A stretch of DNA of 55,520 nt from Xanthoparmelia taractica (GCA_033085395.1 JANQBS010000254.1:1-55520), one strand, 5' to 3'. Positions 33,778 through 44,657 are shown, counted from the stretch's first letter. The notes: generated from the sequence alone by a model not told the origin. Made by a program: numbers and translations.

Positions 33778-36273
33778 CTATCCCATAACACACCATCCAA
33801 CGATTCTAAGAGTCGCCTGAATGGGATGCCAGACGCAGTAGAGCACTTTACATACAAAGACAAGCACCCCTCTCAAAATCATGAGTGACTTCAGAAGCAC
33901 CAGCAAATGAAGAGCGGCGAGGACGAGATCTATCATCGCTCTCAAATGATCCCGTGATGTTGCATTTGCCATTCTCAAGGTGTTCAAGGCAAGCGAAGTG
34001 TGATGCAATGTCCTCCTGAAATGGCACATCATCCGGCAAAGAATTTTCCGGATAGGGCGCAGCTTAGTCAACGGTTCGTCCAGCCATAAGTTCACACCTG
34101 TTGCTTTCGTCAAAACTAATTGTCTACGTGCAAAAGTCTCTTCCTGCATCGAGGTCGGCAGATCTGCACCCTCACCTTCCTCCGGGACCCATTGTCCAGT
34201 AAACCATGCCCTGCTATCACCGCCAATAGTAAGCTCTGCGGGTAGTTTTGCCTGCTCCTTGTCATCACAAATACATTCCATCCTCCCTCCTGGTACCGCC
34301 CCGTTACCAGGGTGGTCGTATGTAGGGGTGCACCCATCTCCACTTTGCTTCCGCTGAATGCGCTGTCGAGCGACCTTTGCGCCTCCGAGACTTGGCCTTT
34401 GCGTCGTGTGAGTAGGCCTTGCGAGATACCTTGGCCGGTTCTCGCACGGTGGTTGCCTGAGACACTCTGCGGGCAAATGTGGCTTCCTCTGGTATCTTGT
34501 CTTCACTAGGGGTTCTACCGGAGTGACCTTCTCTGTGGGTCCTAGTGCTGGGCTCTTTCCTATGACCAAGCCCGAAGTACGGAGAGTGTCCACTGCAATG
34601 TCGTTGGGGTGAAACTGCTTGTTCCTTGGTGTACTTGCTTGAAGGTAGCCACCCAGAGGCTTCTCGTACTCGGAAGTAAGGTAGTTCACTCTCGGCACAA
34701 CGTTGTTCCCACCCTGCCTGTGCATTTGCGCACTCTGTTTCCACCTTTGCTTCTTTGTCGAGGTGGTAGTGAAAGTGGTGGTGCACGCATCCTCTACAGC
34801 CCGCGTCTGTTGTCCTAACAGCCTCAGCTGTAGCTGCGTTGGGCGATGGTAAGAAGACGTCTCTAGGTTGGCGAAGTGGCTGGGATGTAGGAACTCCAAA
34901 TGGGGGAGGTACTGGCTTAAGGTTTGAGAAGCTGCTAGAGAATCTGATATCGGTGATGATGGGCTTGATTCTGACTCGTTTTGATGGCTTTGGTGTGCTT
35001 GCCAAGTATTCAGATAAGACTTGGATTGGGTAGCGCTCAGTGTCTGGCTGCGCGCCCTTCGCGACCCTCGGCCTAAAAAAGGATCCGTCGTTCCCATCGC
35101 GTTACTGACGTTCGCGCAGGATTCAAACGAAGACCCTTTTGGAGTATTGCTTGGAGTGATGATCCTGACCTTTTGCCGCTCACCGATGTCTTTCCTCTGC
35201 GTTGATAGAGCAGGTGCTCCGTTATTTGCATCAATAATAACTGTATCACAGGAAGTTCTCTTGCGAACCATACTGCTTCCGACCTCCTTTCTTCGGATTT
35301 TGCGCAATTTGGTAGGGGGCGTGCTAGGTCCTTCAGGCGTCCATTGTTGGGGGGATGGTAATGTATCAGGGTTTAGCATAGCAATATTCCCCCCTCCACG
35401 TTTGTATGCCCGAGCAATGCCCTCTTGGTATTTCCTGATCTGCTCATTGGTCATATTTCTCGGGTCGGGTTCATCCATACCGGGCCTCTCAACCAACAAT
35501 CTATCCTCCAACTGCTTTGTAGAGACCGTCCGACTAACCTTATCGCTCATACTCTGGGCAATAGGACTTAAGAGCGGACTCTCGACCAGACTCCATCCGA
35601 GGCTGTCCTGCTTCCACTTCCCACTGCGGGTCCTTCTCCCCAGCGACGGACCGGCTGATCCGGCTTCATCCACAGCAATGTAATCACCCCCAAGGCGGTC
35701 CTCGCTGTTATCACTGACAACAAACGGACTTACAAGACCGGTTCTTGGATTTGCTCCACGCTCCACTGGTTGATCATCTCTGCTCACAGTCCTCATTCTC
35801 TCTTGCTTGACCCCAATCCAATTGCTTTTTGTTTTAATCCCTTTTTCGACCCTCTCCGTTAGTCTTGATTGAATCGCAGTGTCTGACTCGTCTCTTATTC
35901 TATCAGTATTGCATTGCTTAGTCCCGTCCACGAAACGTGCTTGCTTGCATCTGCCAAGTGAATCCCTGACGGGCACCGGTTTCCGCTTGGCCTTCTGACC
36001 GGGAGTTTGTATATCTAGTCCAGCGCTCTGTGCCCTCAATTCGGCTCCCTTGTCATTAGTGTCAAGGTAGCCGAAGACTCTAGCTGTGGCATCAGTACTC
36101 CATATTCCTGGGGCGACCTCGTAGGGCTCGACCGGTGAGGAAGGCTGAGGAGGAGGCGGCTTCTTGCGGAAGAGGTTAAGAGTTGCTATAGACGGGAACG
36201 AGGATGAGTTCTCTCTAGATTTGCGCAAGGGAGTGGTTCGGATAGAAGTGTTCGGGATAGGCCGCGAAGACAT
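33778..36273 (-). CDS. Uncharacterised 831-residue protein with hydrophobic C-terminus
   Basis: This is a single uninterrupted frame on the minus strand, starting at the ATG at 36273. I do not recognise a named domain. The first 700 residues are hydrophilic and low in predicted order, rich in Ser, Pro, Thr, Arg and Lys (for example RKKPPPPQPSSPVEPYE near the N-terminus, followed by APGIWSTDATARVFGYLD). Several RKIRRK/KKQRW-like basic patches could be nuclear targeting or membrane-surface signals. About the last 60 residues contain two or three hydrophobic helices (AMIDLVLAALHLLVLLKSLM, LRGVLVFVCKVLYCVWHP). The pattern suggests a tail-region membrane protein with a long disordered domain, but function is unknown. 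Its length without stops argues that it is real. Confidence 0.7.
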   Translation of the reverse strand: MSSRPIPNTSIRTTPLRKSRENSSSFPSIATLNLFRKKPPPPQPSSPVEPYEVAPGIWSTDATARVFGYLDTNDKGAELRAQSAGLDIQTPGQKAKRKPVPVRDSLGRCKQARFVDGTKQCNTDRIRDESDTAIQSRLTERVEKGIKTKSNWIGVKQERMRTVSRDDQPVERGANPRTGLVSPFVVSDNSEDRLGGDYIAVDEAGSAGPSLGRRTRSGKWKQDSLGWSLVESPLLSPIAQSMSDKVSRTVSTKQLEDRLLVERPGMDEPDPRNMTNEQIRKYQEGIARAYKRGGGNIAMLNPDTLPSPQQWTPEGPSTPPTKLRKIRRKEVGSSMVRKRTSCDTVIIDANNGAPALSTQRKDIGERQKVRIITPSNTPKGSSFESCANVSNAMGTTDPFLGRGSRRARSQTLSATQSKSYLNTWQAHQSHQNESESSPSSPISDSLAASQTLSQYLPHLEFLHPSHFANLETSSYHRPTQLQLRLLGQQTRAVEDACTTTFTTTSTKKQRWKQSAQMHRQGGNNVVPRVNYLTSEYEKPLGGYLQASTPRNKQFHPNDIAVDTLRTSGLVIGKSPALGPTEKVTPVEPLVKTRYQRKPHLPAECLRQPPCENRPRYLARPTHTTQRPSLGGAKVARQRIQRKQSGDGCTPTYDHPGNGAVPGGRMECICDDKEQAKLPAELTIGGDSRAWFTGQWVPEEGEGADLPTSMQEETFARRQLVLTKATGVNLWLDEPLTKLRPIRKILCRMMCHFRRTLHHTSLALNTLRMANATSRDHLRAMIDLVLAALHLLVLLKSLMILRGVLVFVCKVLYCVWHPIQATLRIVGWCVMG

Positions 36274-37023
36274 TGTTTTGGGTGGAAACGCCAGTGCATT
36301 CCTCGTTGCTAAGGGTTATTCGTTTAAGTATAACGGGGTTTAACGTATGAAGAAATATAGATTTGCAAAAACGCCATAGGTTGAAAAGATGTAGCTAGCT
36401 GATCCAAATTTCAGTCATTCAATAGATGGAAAGCGCAGCCAACAGCCAACTCAGTGACCACACAATCTCACGTTATCGTCAGATCTCTCTCAATCCTACG
36501 TGCGGGACACGGCAGCACCAAAAACGAATGGGCAATGTGGCTAATGTAGCTAGGGTTTCGGACAGTTTAGGTTGAGACAAGTATCTTAATTGTACCCTCC
36601 CATAGAAGCCTGGAAGAACAGAAACGATTATCAGTTCCAAGAGCATGCAGGGGTAGATCTGCGCAATAGTGAGAGGCGCTGAGAGGCGCATTGAAAGTTT
36701 AGGTGATAGTTCGTTAGGATAGAGCTATTAATCTGCGTCCCTCAACGCAATACTGAGGATCTGCTCTAGAAGACGGAGGCGTCAAAGAGACTCCAACTTT
36801 GAAAACGTTAGTCCGTTCAGTGCAAAAATAGCCATAACGAATAGTCATACTCGCACATGCCATGCTGGTCTATGTCGTTTGTGCACACTTAAGAGTTCGG
36901 TGATAACGAAGAGGCATCTTGTGAGCTGGATCGGGTTTTTTTGGTTGATGAGGTGAGTTGATACTGGAGTCATCGTGGAGGTCACCACGGAGAGTACTGC
37001 GATAATTTCCAGTTTTCTGCGAC
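36274..37023. other. Intergenic region upstream of the 831-aa gene
   Basis: This 750-bp gap between two minus-strand genes should hold the promoter of the 831-aa gene and the 3' untranslated region of NUR1. Only short non-coding-like frames are present, and no repeat was recognised. Confidence 0.4.
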
Positions 37024-38411
37024 TCAGAACCTTCCGCTCTCTCTTGTTGGCCCAGTCCCCTGCAAATGCCCCCGTTGCTGTCCGTTCGGAAACGGAGCAA
37101 GACTACCTCGCTTCAACGGACTACCCTCTCTCTTCGCCGGACTCAAGCTTCTTTCCCGCTGACCTTGCGGCGCAACAACTTTTGCAGATGCTGACTTGCG
37201 AAGCGGCGAGTTTGCATGAGAGAAAACCCCTAAGCTCCCGCCATCTCTGGTACCAGCGGCTCTGAAGTGGGGCTGTCGAATGACGGTCTGTGGACGCATG
37301 GGCGACGATGCATCTCGGAGATGGGCTGGAGTATGCACTGCCGGGGCTATATCTGTTGAGATTTCTTCAGACGAAAACGCTCTCCAAGCAGTGCCATCAG
37401 GATCTACGTGCTTGGCGTAAGTGGGATTCGGCCGAGTACGGAAACCCCTGTTGATGATAAAAGTAGGCGCATAAACGTCCACAGAGTCTTTTTCGTCTTC
37501 AAATTGTGGCATATCATGATCAGAGGTACCGGAATGGCAGTGTTGAGTTCCAACATTTCGCATCTGGGGTTGAGTGCGAGTATGGACATATTTTGTGTCG
37601 TACTCATGCAATACCTCCCTATGTATGACAGATGCATCTTTTGACTGCTGCGAGAAGCTTGTTTGTAGGAGGAGCATTTGCGCAGACAGTAGGCCGGTCA
37701 GCACCATCGTCGTTACGATAGTGGTGCTCGGTCTAGGATCAGAGACTGCAGTTGGTAGGAAAAGCCAATACACCAAGATATGCCCAGGACTAAACAAACA
37801 AAACATTCGAAGCGAAATTGCAATTGGGTCCCAAACTGCAATTTCCCAAACGTCTCTTGTGGCATCCGAATGTGATCGATTGTCTGCGTTCTCGCGGCCA
37901 AGCATGTTCGACAGAAACCGTAGAGGAGGCGAAGCTACAGGTGATGAGTCAACACGGACGCGTTGAGCAGACGGCGTGCATGGTGGATCGTCCACAGAGC
38001 TTTCGAACAGTCTGTAACGCCGTCGGCGGTAGAAAGTGTACGCGGCGTTCACAAAGGACAGTAGAGACAGGAGATGGACGAGGAAGGCTGCCTGTAACAT
38101 TCACATCAGACGATTATTTCTGTTTCTGCTGTGGGAGGGTGACATACAAACCAGGTCACCCAGGGTGTATACACTACGTCGTCTCCAAACACATCATCCC
38201 GGCCTATGCCAGTGCTGTATGCAGTGTTTGCTCTTGCAATCAGGAACACCACGTTCAAAAGGATGCCGATAGGATAAGCCCACTCCTTGTTCCACTGATC
38301 CCAGTCGTTCGAATCCAACTCCTCGGAAAGCCAAAGTAGAAGGTCGAGCGGGTTCAGATAGGCTTTGATGCGATCTGCCAGCGGCCGTCGCCGAATGAGT
38401 CGTGGAGCCAT
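37024..38411 (-). CDS. NUR1: Nuclear rim protein 1 (DUF2418)
   Basis: On the minus strand the exons are 38411-38148 and 38091-37024, giving 443 residues with a 56-bp intron. Nur1 is an inner nuclear membrane protein that helps tether rDNA and silent chromatin with Heh1/Lrs4-Csm1 in yeast (family knowledge). The N-terminus reads MAPRLIRRRPLADRIKAYLN, then LDLLLWLSEELDSNDW. The splice joins TWF to AAFLVHLLSLLSFVNAAYTFYRRRRYRLFESS. Further hydrophobic segments follow (LRMFCLFSPGHILVYWLFLP, IVTTMVLTGLLSAQMLLLQ). The conserved QTSFSQQSKDASVIHREVLHEYDTKYV lies after the last membrane span. The tail is basic and Ser/Pro-rich (RSLSPAKREGSPLKRGS). A further small 3' intron near the stop cannot be excluded. 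It is divergent with VMA7. Confidence 0.9.
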
Positions 38412-38697
38412 ATTCGAAGTTCCTTTCTCTCAACACATGGAGAATTGTGAAAGGTAATGCGACTCATTCGCAGCGCGAAGTCGCACAACGAAGGTGGATT
38501 TCAGCATGAATTTTACCATATTGGTGTACTGTATGAAAGGTGTTGAATTACATAAGCTGCCCCCAGACTCGTCCTGTCTTGGAGAACGCCAAAACCGGCG
38601 CCGGGCCGTTGTGCCTACAAGTCCAGAAGATTTACCTCCAACTATCCTTCCTCTTATTTACCAGCCCAGTCATCATTGAACGCTGTCATCCTCTGCC
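38412..38697. promoter_or_regulatory. Divergent promoter shared by NUR1 and VMA7
   Basis: Only 286 bp separate the start codons of NUR1 (minus) and VMA7 (plus), so the two genes must share this interval for transcription initiation. Pyrimidine-rich CTATCCTTCCTCTTATTTACC lies just before the VMA7 start. No specific factor site was identified. Confidence 0.55.
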
Positions 38698-39249
38698 ATG
38701 GCAGCTCCGCCGTCGGCATACAAAGATCGCCACTTTCTAGCTATCATAGGTGATGAGGTGGGGCATCTATACAACCCTAGGTACTGCGGCTGCCACATAC
38801 TTACAAGGCCATCTAGGACTCCGTGACAGGCCTGCTGCTTGCTGGCATTGGTGTATGCCCGATCCCGCCCTACAGCCGCCATAAAAGTAGGCTGAACATG
38901 CAGATTTAGCACGTCACCCAACCTCCAGACGCCCAAAAGAACTTTCTCGTCGTAGATGCCAAAACGGATAACTCAACCATTGAGCAAGCCTTTGACAACT
39001 TTACGCAGAAGCGGAAGGATATTGCTATATTACTGATCAATCAGCATGTGCGCTAGGACCCTCAGGGGAAGGTGATATTTCAGCTTTGCCGCTGACGAAG
39101 ATATGCAGATTGCTGAGAAGATAAGGGGTCGGGTCGACACTTACACAGAAGCTTTTCCTTCGGTATTGGAGATACCGAGCAAAGACCATCCATACGATCC
39201 GGACAAGGATAGCGTCTTGAAAAGGGTGAGAAGGTTGTTCGGAGAGTGA
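38698..39249 (+). CDS. VMA7: V-type proton ATPase subunit F
   Basis: Subunit F of the soluble V1 sector sits on the central stalk and couples ATP hydrolysis to rotation at the vacuole membrane. Four small exons, 38698-38757, 38817-38852, 38910-39047 and 39109-39249, encode 124 residues (yeast 118). Exon 2 is only 36 bases. Spliced landmarks are MAAPPSAYKDRHFLAIIGDE, DSVTGLLLAGIG, HVTQPPDAQKNFLVVDAKTD, KRKDIAILLINQH and the highly conserved end FPSVLEIPSKDHPYDPDKDS with VLKRVRRLFGE. All introns are 57-61 bp, and those before exons 3 and 4 have CTGAY branch sites. No single frame in the genomic sequence covers more than part of the protein, so it is easily missed. The model is secure from family similarity and phase. 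Confidence 0.93.
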
Positions 39250-39632
39250 TAGAACGGACGACATCGGTGAAACTTTTGGTACCAGTCAACCTTCAATCGG
39301 TCACACCATGGTGATGACAGGCGACAGAAGTATATGTCAGAGTTGAAGGACTTTGGTCATGGCGGCGAGCGTTGAACTGATAAGATTGCAATGATCCGAG
39401 GGGCAAGCTCAATTATACACATTGTGCTTGCAAAGCAGGCAGCTGGCTGCTAAAAAGATCTCTGTACATAGACCCGCCATTCAAACAAAAATCAGGCCTT
39501 CCAAGCCATCCCGATACAACATCTGTGCATGCTGGTTTGCCATGCCTCTGACAATTGTGGACGGTCCTTGTAGGCCACTGCGCATGATGACTCTCCGAAC
39601 GCGAAACGTAAAGATACAATGCTTGTGGGCCC
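39250..39632. other. Short convergent intergenic region
   Basis: This is the 3' untranslated space between VMA7 (plus) and the lipid transfer gene (minus). No open frame or repeat of note was seen. Confidence 0.45.
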
Positions 39633-40246
39633 TCAAAACTTGACGGTTGCAGTCAGGCATGTGATCTTGTTACCATCTTCCGTGTAGACATCCGCGCGTA
39701 CGGTATACTGCCCCTACGGTTACATGGCAATCAGCATAAGCTCGCTATACTATGCACAAGCTGTCACTCACAGGTGGAATCTCCTTTGGTAGATCCACTT
39801 CCTTTGTGATAGTCTTCTCCCCAATCAGGGGACATTCCTCATCGACATTGTTCTTCATCTGTTCGCAAAGATCGGCTTTTTGCTCGACCAAACGTATAAA
39901 GCCATATTTGACTTCCAGTTCGAGGTATGCACCTTGCTCAACCTTTTCTGTAAAGTTACCCTTGGCCTCGATGGTGAGTGTCTTGCCACTGCGAGAGAAT
40001 TCAGCAATCTGCGGCGGGCGTTGTGTGCGTTGGCTCGCAAACTTACGGCAAAGGAGGGTTTGGTTCTAGGTCCACGTTGTTGATGGTGAGAATGAAGTCA
40101 TCGCTCTTGGCGCAGAAATTGAGCGGATTTTTACCAGGTACTTTGAGGTCATCATCAAGAACGTGTTGGTCAGCAAAAAAGGAAAAGGAGGTGGATGTGG
40201 CAAGAGAAGAAAGGAAGAGCGGTAAAAGAGTAGTAGTAAGTTTCAT
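39633..40246 (-). CDS. NPC2: Secreted/vacuolar PG/PI lipid transfer protein (ML domain)
   Basis: On the minus strand the exons are 40246-40047, 39988-39772 and 39713-39633, encoding 165 residues with two 58-bp introns. It is an MD-2-related lipid-recognition (ML) protein of the fungal phosphatidylglycerol/phosphatidylinositol transfer type, equivalent to yeast Npc2, which moves sterols and lipids in the vacuole lumen. The signal peptide is MKLTTTLLPLFLSSLATSTS. KVPGKNPLNFCAK follows, then VDLEPNPPLPGKTLTIEAKG across the first splice. Four Cys residues are in the expected places for two disulfides (NFCAK, ADLCEQ, EECPL, ITCLT). The second splice joins LPKEIPP to GQYTVRADVYTEDG. The first acceptor was chosen as CTCTCGCAG because it restores PGKTLTI. 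The length is standard for the family. Confidence 0.92.
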
Positions 40247-41744
40247 AGTCGTTGTGGAAAGAAAGACTGTCAGGGTTTGGTAGAAGGAAAGAGAGGCGGA
40301 GGTTTGGTCTATTGATAACTTGAGTGTAAGTTCTTTAATTTGTATATTTGGAGAGCTGGGAGTTAACTAGGTAAATAGGTGGGGAGATCCTCATGATGGA
40401 TATGATGGATGACCTTAAAGGAAAGGTACAAGTGACGAAGGCGGCTAACTAATTTGATCGTTCTAATTTAGTTGAGAAATACCTTACACTTAGTAAAATA
40501 CTAAATACCTTACCTTAGTCCAATCATCGGTACGAAGTAGGCGAAAGTGTGGTGACTGCACAAGGCTGTAGTCTGTTAACGTCGCTCAAGAAACGCATAA
40601 ACCCGAGTTTCGTTGGAGCATCACACTTTAATACTTTGATGTCAATGTTAGAAGTACCACGGTTATGGCCATGCTTGCTCGTTGCTTACCCCACTGGTTT
40701 TCCGTAGTATTCTACGCTTCGTACGGAAATGTCTGTTATACGGCGTACTCCTCTTCTCTCGCCCGCATGACCCAAAAGCTTTTCCCATATTTACTCTCCT
40801 GCGCATCGCCCATCTTTGCAAGTGTCTGTAACATCTCTGTCCGACTTAAGAGACGCCGTCCTTAATTTACATGCTTGGCAGCATCATGACAACGTCGTCG
40901 TGTTTAGCCAGAATATCATTGACACGACATTGGATACTGGCGAAGCACAGGCTCCGACTATTGGTAGCTCGGTAGGTGAGTGGGTGATAGAGTTAGGTCA
41001 AGCTATGCCCGAATACCAATCCATATGGACAACTTTTGGGCAAGTTGGATCTTATGTCTTACTATGCGCACATGGATCTTGATACTTACCTGTCTCTGCA
41101 GAGCAACAGGCTAACAGCAGAGCAACGTTTGTTTCTTCAAGGCAACAATGGAACGCTAAAATGGAGGCGCCAGAACTTAGGAGGGGCTTTGATTTTCCGC
41201 TTTGCCGCTTAGCTGTTTTGAGACTGAGCGTCCTTTTTCCGTCCTTCACCCTCTTTTCTCATCCTTTTCCTCCCTTCCAATCCCTTCACCAAATAACTCA
41301 ATCACCGTCGCGCACCCTCACACCCTGCATAAACTCGACACCCCATATCCATTCACCGCTTTCTGCCCGGAACTGTCCCCAAAGCCAGTACGATCCGCAA
41401 ATTTCTGGCAACAACACCGGCTTTCGCTCTCGATCAGAAGGCCACCTCCCCCCGTACTCCTTGCTCTCCACAGTGCATGAAGGATTATCAAAAATAGTTT
41501 CATCTTTTGGACTGGATCCAGTCTTCTCATGACATCCATCGACAGACAACCTTCCACGCACCCTCCTCTTGCCTACAAAGCCTCTTATTGTCCTCGGACC
41601 TCGAGCGAGCCACCTCTTAACCACTGGACGATCCATCTGCGAGTTCTAGAAGTTGACTGAGTCCATGATTGCTTAGTAGCTTTGCGTATTTTGAGTCATG
41701 CGATTCAGACCACGGGTACCTCATACGACTCGATCCTTATTTTC
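40247..41744. other. 1.5-kb divergent intergenic region with SET3 leader
   Basis: This lies between the starts of NPC2 (minus) and SET3 (plus). The part from about 41,210 to 41,350 is a strong CT-rich tract (TTTTTCCGTCCTTCACCCTC), typical of a fungal promoter and 5' leader. Around 40,478-40,520, repeated TACCTTA/CTTAGTA words occur. Frames at 40816-41082 and 41161-41532 do not resemble proteins I know. No transposon ends were found. Confidence 0.45.
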
Positions 41745-44657
41745 ATGAACGAAGGGGACTCTGTCTGCCATAGTATGACCGATCCTTCACCCAACACGCA
41801 AACTGCGACCTCCGTCCAGACGATTGCTCGATCTGTGCCTTCAATCTCTGCGCATCCACAGGATACTACACATGCGCCTGGTGATGAGGTCGAAGACTAC
41901 ATCATAAAGTGCATCTGCGGGTTTCGAGAAGATGATGGGAACACGGTGTACTGCGACCTGTGTGACACTTGGCAGCATACCGAATGCTATTATATCGACA
42001 AGCACGGTAATGTGCCCACAAAGGAGGAACTTGAAATTATCGATCACTTTTGCGCAGATTGCCAACCAAGATCGCTCAATGCAAAAGGTGCCGTCGAACG
42101 ACAGCGGATTCGGCGAAAAGAACTCGACCCAGGCGATCGGAAAGTCAAGAAAGCCACGGCAAAGAGCCACAAGAAGAAGATCCGAGGGCCGGAATCCAAT
42201 GGGCTCCTTATCAATGGATGGGATCACAACGACCAAGATCTTTTCAACGACAACGCGAGTCAGAGTCCGCGCGATCAAAATCTGCCTGCGAAAAGGCCCA
42301 AGACCAGTCATCGACCTTCCCATCCCATGCAGCTCCCTGTCCTGTCTCCAATCCCCAACTCACATCCTCACAAGCGGTCTGGGTCGACCGTCCACAGTCC
42401 ATCCAAGGTCCACGGCAAACATCCGCCGACCGAGTATGTAACGGAACCGTACAGTGACGAATTCCTGAGCCTCTACGACAATGATCCTGGAGATACACCA
42501 ATGCAAACGAATCTTCTCAATGACATCATTATCACCCGAGACTTGTCCCATTGGTCTCACGACGTTGAATTGCTAAGGGAAGCAACCAACGGACTAACGC
42601 CTCAAGATGTCTTCAATCGCTGCGAGCAACCACTAGACTCCATGCCTCTGCCTGATCTCAACAAGGAATATAGAGAGGAAGAGAGCACTGTGCCTGGTGG
42701 CCGACGGCCCCGATGGACTTATCTCACAATAGATTCCTTCCGGCCAAAAGACTCCATAGTTGGTGAACTCCGTGGTAAGATTGGCCATATGCAGCATTAC
42801 ATTCAAGACCCTAATAACCGATGGGAATATCTACGTCATCCTGCTCCATTCGTTTTCTTCCATCCGAAGCTCCCCATCTATATAGACACGCGCTCCGAGG
42901 GTACCATCTGTCGGTATCTACGAAGAAGTTGTGACCCTAATCTGAGTATGAAAACATTTTTGGAGAATGGTCGTGACTATCACTTCTGCTTTGTCGCTAA
43001 GAAAGACCTTGACGCTGGGACGGAGCTGACGATAGGATGGGTCTTAGACGAGCATATTCGAAGCTTCTTCTATCATCGCAATCAAGACGAAGTCAAGATG
43101 GAAGGCAATGTTGACGCGGAAGAGGACTATGTCACCGACTGGGCTGCTAAAGTCCTTGGGGAGTTTGGTGGCTGTGCATGCGATTCCTCTAAGTGCGCTT
43201 TTGATCGCTATGACCAGCGGAGTACAAGTATCGTGAAAGGAAGGGAAGGACATACAAATAAGGAACTGCAAGGGAATAACGGCTATGGAACTAATAGCAG
43301 AGCCAGTAGCGAGCACGACGATGGAGGATCCTCATCTGGGTCTCAACCTCAGAGCCGTGATATAACACCCACCCGCAACGCCTCCAGCGACCTGGGTTTT
43401 GGTGTAGAGATTTCCGATCGGGAAAAAAGGAAGATTGCTGCACTAGAGAAGAACTTTGAGCAGCTTGGGAATGATAGGCATCAGCCTGCTCTCAAGAAGA
43501 AGAAAAGGAACAGTGGCGGTTCAAATGTCAACACACCCTCTGCTGGCACATCTGTAGGCACACTTTTCGAAGCTGCAGTGCTGTCATTCGCTAAAACATG
43601 GGAACAGAAGCAGCTCGGTCACACTGCTACGTCCTTCTCACAGCCTAACACTCCTGCATTGTCCACGAAAACTCAACATGCCGATGTCAATACTTCTCGT
43701 AGGAAATCTGGTTCTCCAACAGCCAAATCCTCCAACCCATCTGCCAGGACAAGAATTGGTACTGCTGCCAATGTCAAGAAGCGATCATCTCACCCCAACA
43801 CACCGTCGATACCGTCTCCACTCATTCGCCCGGACTACGTCAGCACTGCCATACAGACCGATCGCGATAATGAAGATGACTGGTACAGGCAAACAGGTGC
43901 TCCTGTTCTAGCACGGAAAACCTACATGTCTCTGACTAAGCGCCTTCTGCTCCGCTCTCAGAGAGATCGGGAAAAGCTCGAAGAGCGCAGGAGAGCCTCA
44001 CTAAATAATCCAAGCCACTTGGACGCGAATGGAGATTCTGAAAGACTCGAACCTCCGCCGATGCATGAGGATACAAAGATGCAAGAAGGGGACGTTAGAC
44101 AGTCGTGTTTGCCGGCGCATGCGTCCACGGACTCTCTGTTGCCCATTCCTTCAAATGCTCCAGACATTAAGCCTCCTTCGTTTTGGCCTTCGAATGGGTT
44201 GCAAGCAGCAGCCGAGCAGTCTCGGCCCATTAATGGATTTGGTATAAATGACATCCGAGTGCAAATGCCTTCGAAGCCGTCCGTGTCCGTGGATTCCGCC
44301 TTAACCACTCCTCTCACGGAGACTTCCAGCTCCGCCATACCTCCGTCACCATTTGTTCAAAACCCAGCATCTTACCCATCATCATATCCCAATTCCTCTT
44401 CCCACCTTGTGCAGCCGAGTCCGGTCAAGAAGAAGGTCAGTCTCGGCGAATACTTTAGCCGACTGAAAGGTTCTCAACCAGCAACAGAGATGCCGGCAAG
44501 CAACAGCCCAACTATGCCGCAGGGGACACTTAAGCACCTGGAAAGTATAAACGGGGATTCAAAAGATAGTGCAATGCACAGCTGCGCTATTGCTGAGACG
44601 TCGAAGGAGGAACATGATCCATTGGCGACAGAGGAGAGCAAGCGTTCAAATCTTTGA
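41745..44657 (+). CDS. SET3: PHD and SET domain protein of the Set3 complex
   Basis: This is one intronless frame of 970 residues. Set3 is the scaffold of a histone deacetylase complex. Its PHD finger reads H3K4 methylation, and the SET domain is generally thought catalytically silent in yeast (family knowledge). The PHD finger is at about residues 54-106 (IKCICGFREDDGNTVYCDLC, then WQHTECYY and HFCADCQPR, a C4HC3 pattern). The SET domain covers about 323-455, with YLTIDSFRPKDSIVGELRGK, YIDTRSEGTICRYLRRSCDP and HFCFVAKKDLDAGTELTIGW. The remaining half is Ser/Pro/Lys-rich and disordered, with KKKKRN near residue 585. A second ATG at 41775 (MTDPSPNTQ) is an equally plausible start. The frame continues upstream without ATG to 41682. 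Confidence 0.92.
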   Translation: MNEGDSVCHSMTDPSPNTQTATSVQTIARSVPSISAHPQDTTHAPGDEVEDYIIKCICGFREDDGNTVYCDLCDTWQHTECYYIDKHGNVPTKEELEIIDHFCADCQPRSLNAKGAVERQRIRRKELDPGDRKVKKATAKSHKKKIRGPESNGLLINGWDHNDQDLFNDNASQSPRDQNLPAKRPKTSHRPSHPMQLPVLSPIPNSHPHKRSGSTVHSPSKVHGKHPPTEYVTEPYSDEFLSLYDNDPGDTPMQTNLLNDIIITRDLSHWSHDVELLREATNGLTPQDVFNRCEQPLDSMPLPDLNKEYREEESTVPGGRRPRWTYLTIDSFRPKDSIVGELRGKIGHMQHYIQDPNNRWEYLRHPAPFVFFHPKLPIYIDTRSEGTICRYLRRSCDPNLSMKTFLENGRDYHFCFVAKKDLDAGTELTIGWVLDEHIRSFFYHRNQDEVKMEGNVDAEEDYVTDWAAKVLGEFGGCACDSSKCAFDRYDQRSTSIVKGREGHTNKELQGNNGYGTNSRASSEHDDGGSSSGSQPQSRDITPTRNASSDLGFGVEISDREKRKIAALEKNFEQLGNDRHQPALKKKKRNSGGSNVNTPSAGTSVGTLFEAAVLSFAKTWEQKQLGHTATSFSQPNTPALSTKTQHADVNTSRRKSGSPTAKSSNPSARTRIGTAANVKKRSSHPNTPSIPSPLIRPDYVSTAIQTDRDNEDDWYRQTGAPVLARKTYMSLTKRLLLRSQRDREKLEERRRASLNNPSHLDANGDSERLEPPPMHEDTKMQEGDVRQSCLPAHASTDSLLPIPSNAPDIKPPSFWPSNGLQAAAEQSRPINGFGINDIRVQMPSKPSVSVDSALTTPLTETSSSAIPPSPFVQNPASYPSSYPNSSSHLVQPSPVKKKVSLGEYFSRLKGSQPATEMPASNSPTMPQGTLKHLESINGDSKDSAMHSCAIAETSKEEHDPLATEESKRSNL

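Noticed and set aside
34304..35005. 233-codon minus-strand frame
   Set aside because: It overlaps the 831-codon frame in another phase and is high in Arg/Lys/Ser, as shadow frames of Ser/Pro-rich genes often are.
35021..35683. 220-codon plus-strand frame opposite the 831-aa gene
   Set aside because: It is antisense to a long coding frame, lacks a family match, and the hydrophobic look is a complement effect.
40816..41082. 88-codon frame in the NPC2/SET3 gap
   Set aside because: It shows no signal peptide, domain or splice-extendable similarity; it is short enough to occur by chance.
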